NCBI RefSeq assembly: GCF_029207565.1
Contig: NZ_JANCMW010000010.1
Span: 62,001 to 126,000 of the forward strand
DNA: 64,000 nt
Source of the DNA: Marinobacter iranensis
GTDB lineage: Bacteria > Pseudomonadota > Gammaproteobacteria > Pseudomonadales > Oleiphilaceae
Direction of reading: 5' to 3'
This document shows, one piece after another, positions 61,199 through 64,000 of the stretch (within the stretch, counting starts at the first letter, position 1; each line of letters opens with the position of its first letter). Under the pieces are notes generated by a model that was not told the origin of the DNA, did no database searches, and saw only the letters and a program-made list of their open reading frames with translations. A program made the translations under genes and the position numbers.

Positions 61199-61852
61199 TT
61201 ATTCACCACTCCAGTTCGCGCGTGGGTCTGGCGTCATCCGCAGGTAGGATTTCACCGCACGGTACCCCTGAGGGAAGCGTTCCTTGATCTCATCCTCATC
61301 CTGCAGGGACGGCACGATCACCACGTCGCCGCCAGCTTCCCAGTTGCCCGGCGTAGCTACCTTGTGCTCGTCGGTCATCTGCAGTGAGTCGATCACCCTC
61401 AGAACTTCGTTGAAGTTGCGGCCGGTGCTGGCCGGGTAGGTGATGGTCAGACGAATCTTCTTGTTCGGATCAATCACGAACAGCGAACGGACCGTCAGGC
61501 TATCGTTGGCATTGGGGTGGATCATGTCATAGAGCTGCGAGACCTTGCGGTCATGGTCGGCGATGATCGGAAAGTTGACCGTGCACCCCTGGGTTTCGTT
61601 GATGTCCTTGATCCACTCTTTGTGGGAGTCGACCGGGTCCACACTCAGGGCGATGGCCTTGACGTTGCGTTTGGCAAATTCGTCTTTTAGCTTGGCCGTC
61701 AGGCCCAGTTCGGTGGTGCACACCGGAGTAAAGTCTGCCGGGTGTGAAAACAGCACGCCCCAGCTATCGCCCAGCCACTTATAAAAATCGATCCTGCCTT
61801 CACTTGAATCCTGCTCGAAATCCGGTGCGGTATCTCCCAGACGTAAACTCAT
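61199..61852 (-). CDS. Peroxiredoxin (Prx6-type, AhpC/TSA family)
   Basis: A 217-residue thiol peroxidase reducing hydrogen peroxide and organic peroxides. The peroxidatic Cys is in HPADFTPVCTTELGL (about residue 46), with the Thr and Arg of the active site in place (VRSLFVIDP...). The long C-terminal extension (EAGGDVVIVPSLQDEDEIKERFPQGYRAVKSYLRMT, in part) is typical of the 1-Cys Prx6 group. Convergent with metQ. Confidence 0.93.
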   Translation of the reverse strand: MSLRLGDTAPDFEQDSSEGRIDFYKWLGDSWGVLFSHPADFTPVCTTELGLTAKLKDEFAKRNVKAIALSVDPVDSHKEWIKDINETQGCTVNFPIIADHDRKVSQLYDMIHPNANDSLTVRSLFVIDPNKKIRLTITYPASTGRNFNEVLRVIDSLQMTDEHKVATPGNWEAGGDVVIVPSLQDEDEIKERFPQGYRAVKSYLRMTPDPRANWSGE

Positions 61853-61989
61853 GGTGTTTCCTCCTTTGGTGATACTTTAGCCCGGCCAGATGACGCGCCG
61901 GCATAATTAATCAGTCTATACGATAAACAGTGGTGACGGATGAGAGAAAAACCAAGAGCGGTTGATCTGGCTCATCCGTTACCGTCGGT

Positions 61990-63351
61990 TCATCGATTTA
62001 CGCCCAGGGAACGCTCCTTCTCGAAATGTTCACGGGTCAGTTTGAAGACCACAGGGCTGAGCAACAGCAGTGCCACAAGGTTTGGCAAAGCCATCATGGC
62101 ATTGAGCGTATCGGCAATCAGCCATATGAGCCCAAGATTGATGGTGGCACCGACCGGGATAGCAAGGATCCAGACAATACGGTAAGGCACAATGGCCTTC
62201 ACACCGAACAGGAACTCGATACATCGCTCGCCGTAGAACGACCAGCCGATGATGGTGGTAAAGGCAAAAATTGCGAGGGAAATGGCGACCACGTAGTTGC
62301 CGAAACCTGGCAGGCCGGTTTCAAAGGCCAGTGAGGTCAGGGCAGCACCGGTTTCGCCGGACGTCCAGGCCCCGGAGCTGATGATGACAAGGCCGGTGAT
62401 GCTGCACACGATAATGGTGTCGATAAAGGTGCCCAACATGGCAACCATGCCCTGGTTGATCGGGTTTTTGGTTTGCGCTGCTGCGTGGGCAATGGGTGCG
62501 GACCCCAGGCCGGCCTCGTTGGAGAAAATACCCCGGGCCACACCGAAGCGAATGGCGGCCCATACTGCGGCACCCGCAAAGCCACCCTCGGCAGCCACCG
62601 GGCTGAAGGCGTGGGTGAAAACCATGGCGATGGCGCTCGGGATCTGGTTGGCGTTGATAGCCAGTACCACCAGGCCGACCAGCACATAAGCGATGGCCAT
62701 GAAGGGCACCAGGGCGCTTGCAACCTGCCCGATGCGTTTGATGCCACCGATCAGAACCAGGCCCACCAGGACCATCAGGATAAGCCCTGTTGCCCAATGT
62801 GGGAGGTGGAAGTTGGTCTGCAGGACATCCGCCACGGAATTGGCCTGTACGGTGTTGCCGATACCGAAGGCCGCCACCGCTGCGAAGATGGCAAACAGTA
62901 CGCCCAGCCAGGCCCACTTCTTGCCCAACCCGTTACGGATGTAATACATAGGGCCACCCACGTAGGCGCCGCGGTCATCCACTTCACGAAAACGCACTGC
63001 CAGTACCGCCTCCGAATACTTGGTGGCCATGCCTACCAATGCGGTCAGCCACATCCAGAACAGGGCTCCGGGCCCGCCCAGAAACACGGCCGTTGCAACG
63101 CCGGCGATATTGCCGGTGCCGACAGTAGCAGACAGTGCGGTCATCAGCGCCTGGAACGGGGGTATCTCACCTTCCGACTCGGCACCGGTACGGCCCTTCC
63201 ACATCAGCCGGAAACCGGCGCGCAGTTTCAGAACCGGCATCAGTTTCAGGCCTATGCTCAGGAACAGGCCAACACCAAGAATCATCACCAGCATGGGCGG
63301 CCCCCACACCAGTGCGTTTATGCTGCTTATAAAAGACTCAAAGGCTTCCAT
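61990..63351 (-). CDS. Alanine/glycine:sodium symporter (AGCS family)
   Basis: A 453-residue membrane protein with about 11 helices importing alanine or glycine with sodium. The family motif is clear: ATVGTGNIAGVATAVFLGGPGALFWMW (about residues 68-94, quoted in part) followed by GMATKYSEAVLAVRFRE, and later GVARGIFSNEAGLGSAPIAHAAA. Full length. Monocistronic. Confidence 0.93.
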   Translation of the reverse strand: MEAFESFISSINALVWGPPMLVMILGVGLFLSIGLKLMPVLKLRAGFRLMWKGRTGAESEGEIPPFQALMTALSATVGTGNIAGVATAVFLGGPGALFWMWLTALVGMATKYSEAVLAVRFREVDDRGAYVGGPMYYIRNGLGKKWAWLGVLFAIFAAVAAFGIGNTVQANSVADVLQTNFHLPHWATGLILMVLVGLVLIGGIKRIGQVASALVPFMAIAYVLVGLVVLAINANQIPSAIAMVFTHAFSPVAAEGGFAGAAVWAAIRFGVARGIFSNEAGLGSAPIAHAAAQTKNPINQGMVAMLGTFIDTIIVCSITGLVIISSGAWTSGETGAALTSLAFETGLPGFGNYVVAISLAIFAFTTIIGWSFYGERCIEFLFGVKAIVPYRIVWILAIPVGATINLGLIWLIADTLNAMMALPNLVALLLLSPVVFKLTREHFEKERSLGVNR

Positions 63352-63491
63352 GGGGATCTCCCTGTGTTTCTGCCATGGTTTGAAGACGCCTGTCGCGACA
63401 ATGACCGGAATGGGCTTCGGTCTCGCGTAAGCGTATAACCTATTGAGTTTATATCCTTATTTCTGTCTGTAAATACATCAGGAGTCCTTCA

Positions 63492-63584
63492 ATGCCCGAG
63501 AGCTTCCATGTCCAGGCCGGCGAGCTCTCCTTCTGTGTGGAAACCCGCGGTAACCCTGCCGGTGAACCGTTAAGCGCCCCGTGA
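63492..63584 (+). pseudogene. N-terminal fragment of an alpha/beta-hydrolase gene
   Basis: A good ribosome site (AGGAG) and ATG begin a 30-codon frame whose residues (MPESFHVQAGELSFCVETRG) look like the start of an alpha/beta hydrolase, the part before the HG nucleophile-elbow strand. It ends abruptly at TGA after LSAP, with no hydrolase body in any frame before the next gene. The simplest reading is a gene remnant left by a deletion. Confidence 0.5.
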
Positions 63585-63691
63585 CTGCGAAATAGATCCC
63601 GGATGTGGGGTTTATACTTCCAGTTTTCGCCCCCATTGCCTATGTTTATAGAGGGACGAGTCCGGAATGCTACTGGTCAGGGAGCCTGCCA

Positions 63692-64000
63692 ATGCAATCG
63701 TTAAAAGTATCCGATGTCATGTGGAACCACATCGAGCCCATCCGTCGTGGTACGCCTTTAACCAAAGTGGTCAAAACACTGCTCCACAACCACGTTACGG
63801 GATTGCCGGTTGTGGATGACAACCGCAAGGTTATCGGGTTCATCTCTGAGCAGGACTGTATCCACGCCCTGCTGGTGAGCAATTACCACCACGAAGGTGA
63901 CCCGATAGTGGACGACGTAATGTTTCACAATCCGGTGACCATATCACCGGAAATGTCTGTGGTGGATCTGGCTCAGAACCTGGGGGCGGGCAAGCCAAAG
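63692..64000 (+). CDS. CBS-pair domain protein (truncated by window end)
   Basis: The first 103 residues of a CBS-domain protein. The first CBS repeat (about 5-65; VSDVMWNHIEPIRRGTPLTKVVKTLL with LPVVDDNRKVIGFISEQD, each in part) and the start of a second (VDDVMFHNPVTISPEMSVVDLAQ) are visible. Such pairs bind adenine nucleotides and regulate partner proteins. AGGGAG precedes the ATG. The end lies beyond the window. Confidence 0.8.
   Translation, partial: MQSLKVSDVMWNHIEPIRRGTPLTKVVKTLLHNHVTGLPVVDDNRKVIGFISEQDCIHALLVSNYHHEGDPIVDDVMFHNPVTISPEMSVVDLAQNLGAGKPK

Noticed and set aside
62473..63438. 321-codon open frame antisense to the alanine symporter
   Set aside because: Gln/His/Gly-rich shadow of a well-defined membrane protein gene.

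Overview
The window looks like a chromosomal segment from a moderately halophilic marine gammaproteobacterium, most likely Marinobacter or a close relative. The reasons are ectoine genes with the dedicated aspartate kinase, a NasST-controlled assimilatory nitrate cluster, a TRAP-type uptake operon, a Fur-controlled TonB system, many c-di-GMP/HDOD signalling genes and fairly high GC. The genus is inferred from recalled gene content, not from a search. No rRNA, tRNA, CRISPR array, transposase or prophage was recognised.

Layout. 0-6 kb: a sodium/solute symporter with a metallophosphoesterase-like protein, then an ectoine operon ectA-ectB-ask that lacks ectC. 6-18.9 kb: mostly single housekeeping or envelope genes (tag, pdxH, DUF748/AsmA-like protein, YfbR, an SPFH/NfeD pair, an SDR, a diguanylate cyclase, a PF10118 protein, an AraC regulator). 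19-26 kb: one co-directional operon encoding a TRAP transporter, a glutamine-synthetase-like ligase, an aldehyde dehydrogenase and an iron alcohol dehydrogenase. It looks like a gamma-glutamylation route for an amine or amino alcohol. 26.5-40 kb: a complete nitrate assimilation block. nasT-nasS, nrtA-nrtB-nrtD, a stand-alone FAD reductase and nirB-nirD run leftward, and nasA runs rightward. Sigma-54-type promoters (GG-N10-GC) can be read before nasT, nrtA, the FAD gene and nasA. The nrtA and FAD-gene leaders also carry terminator hairpins preceded by hexaloop-like hairpins, as expected for NasT (ANTAR) antitermination.

40-44.6 kb: a small AT-richer patch with an orphan Hcp, a 33-residue ORF and a lipoprotein, then a Fur-box-controlled exbB-exbD-exbD-tonB operon whose TonB holds an 11-copy hexanucleotide repeat. 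44.7-51.3 kb: a Cache/PAS/GGDEF protein, TauE/SafE permease, lytic transglycosylase, amidase and an unknown protein. 51.4-56.8 kb: a four-gene exported operon (DUF4331 protein, small lipoprotein, TPR protein, HupE/UreJ-like membrane protein) divergent from an ECF sigma/anti-sigma pair; its function is unknown to me. 56.8-64 kb: an HDOD-GAF protein, metNIQ, a peroxiredoxin, an alanine/sodium symporter, a fragment of an alpha/beta-hydrolase gene and the start of a CBS-pair protein cut by the window end.

Three intergenic regions carry related long palindromic elements built around a CATGGATG core, and a fourth holds a different long hairpin.
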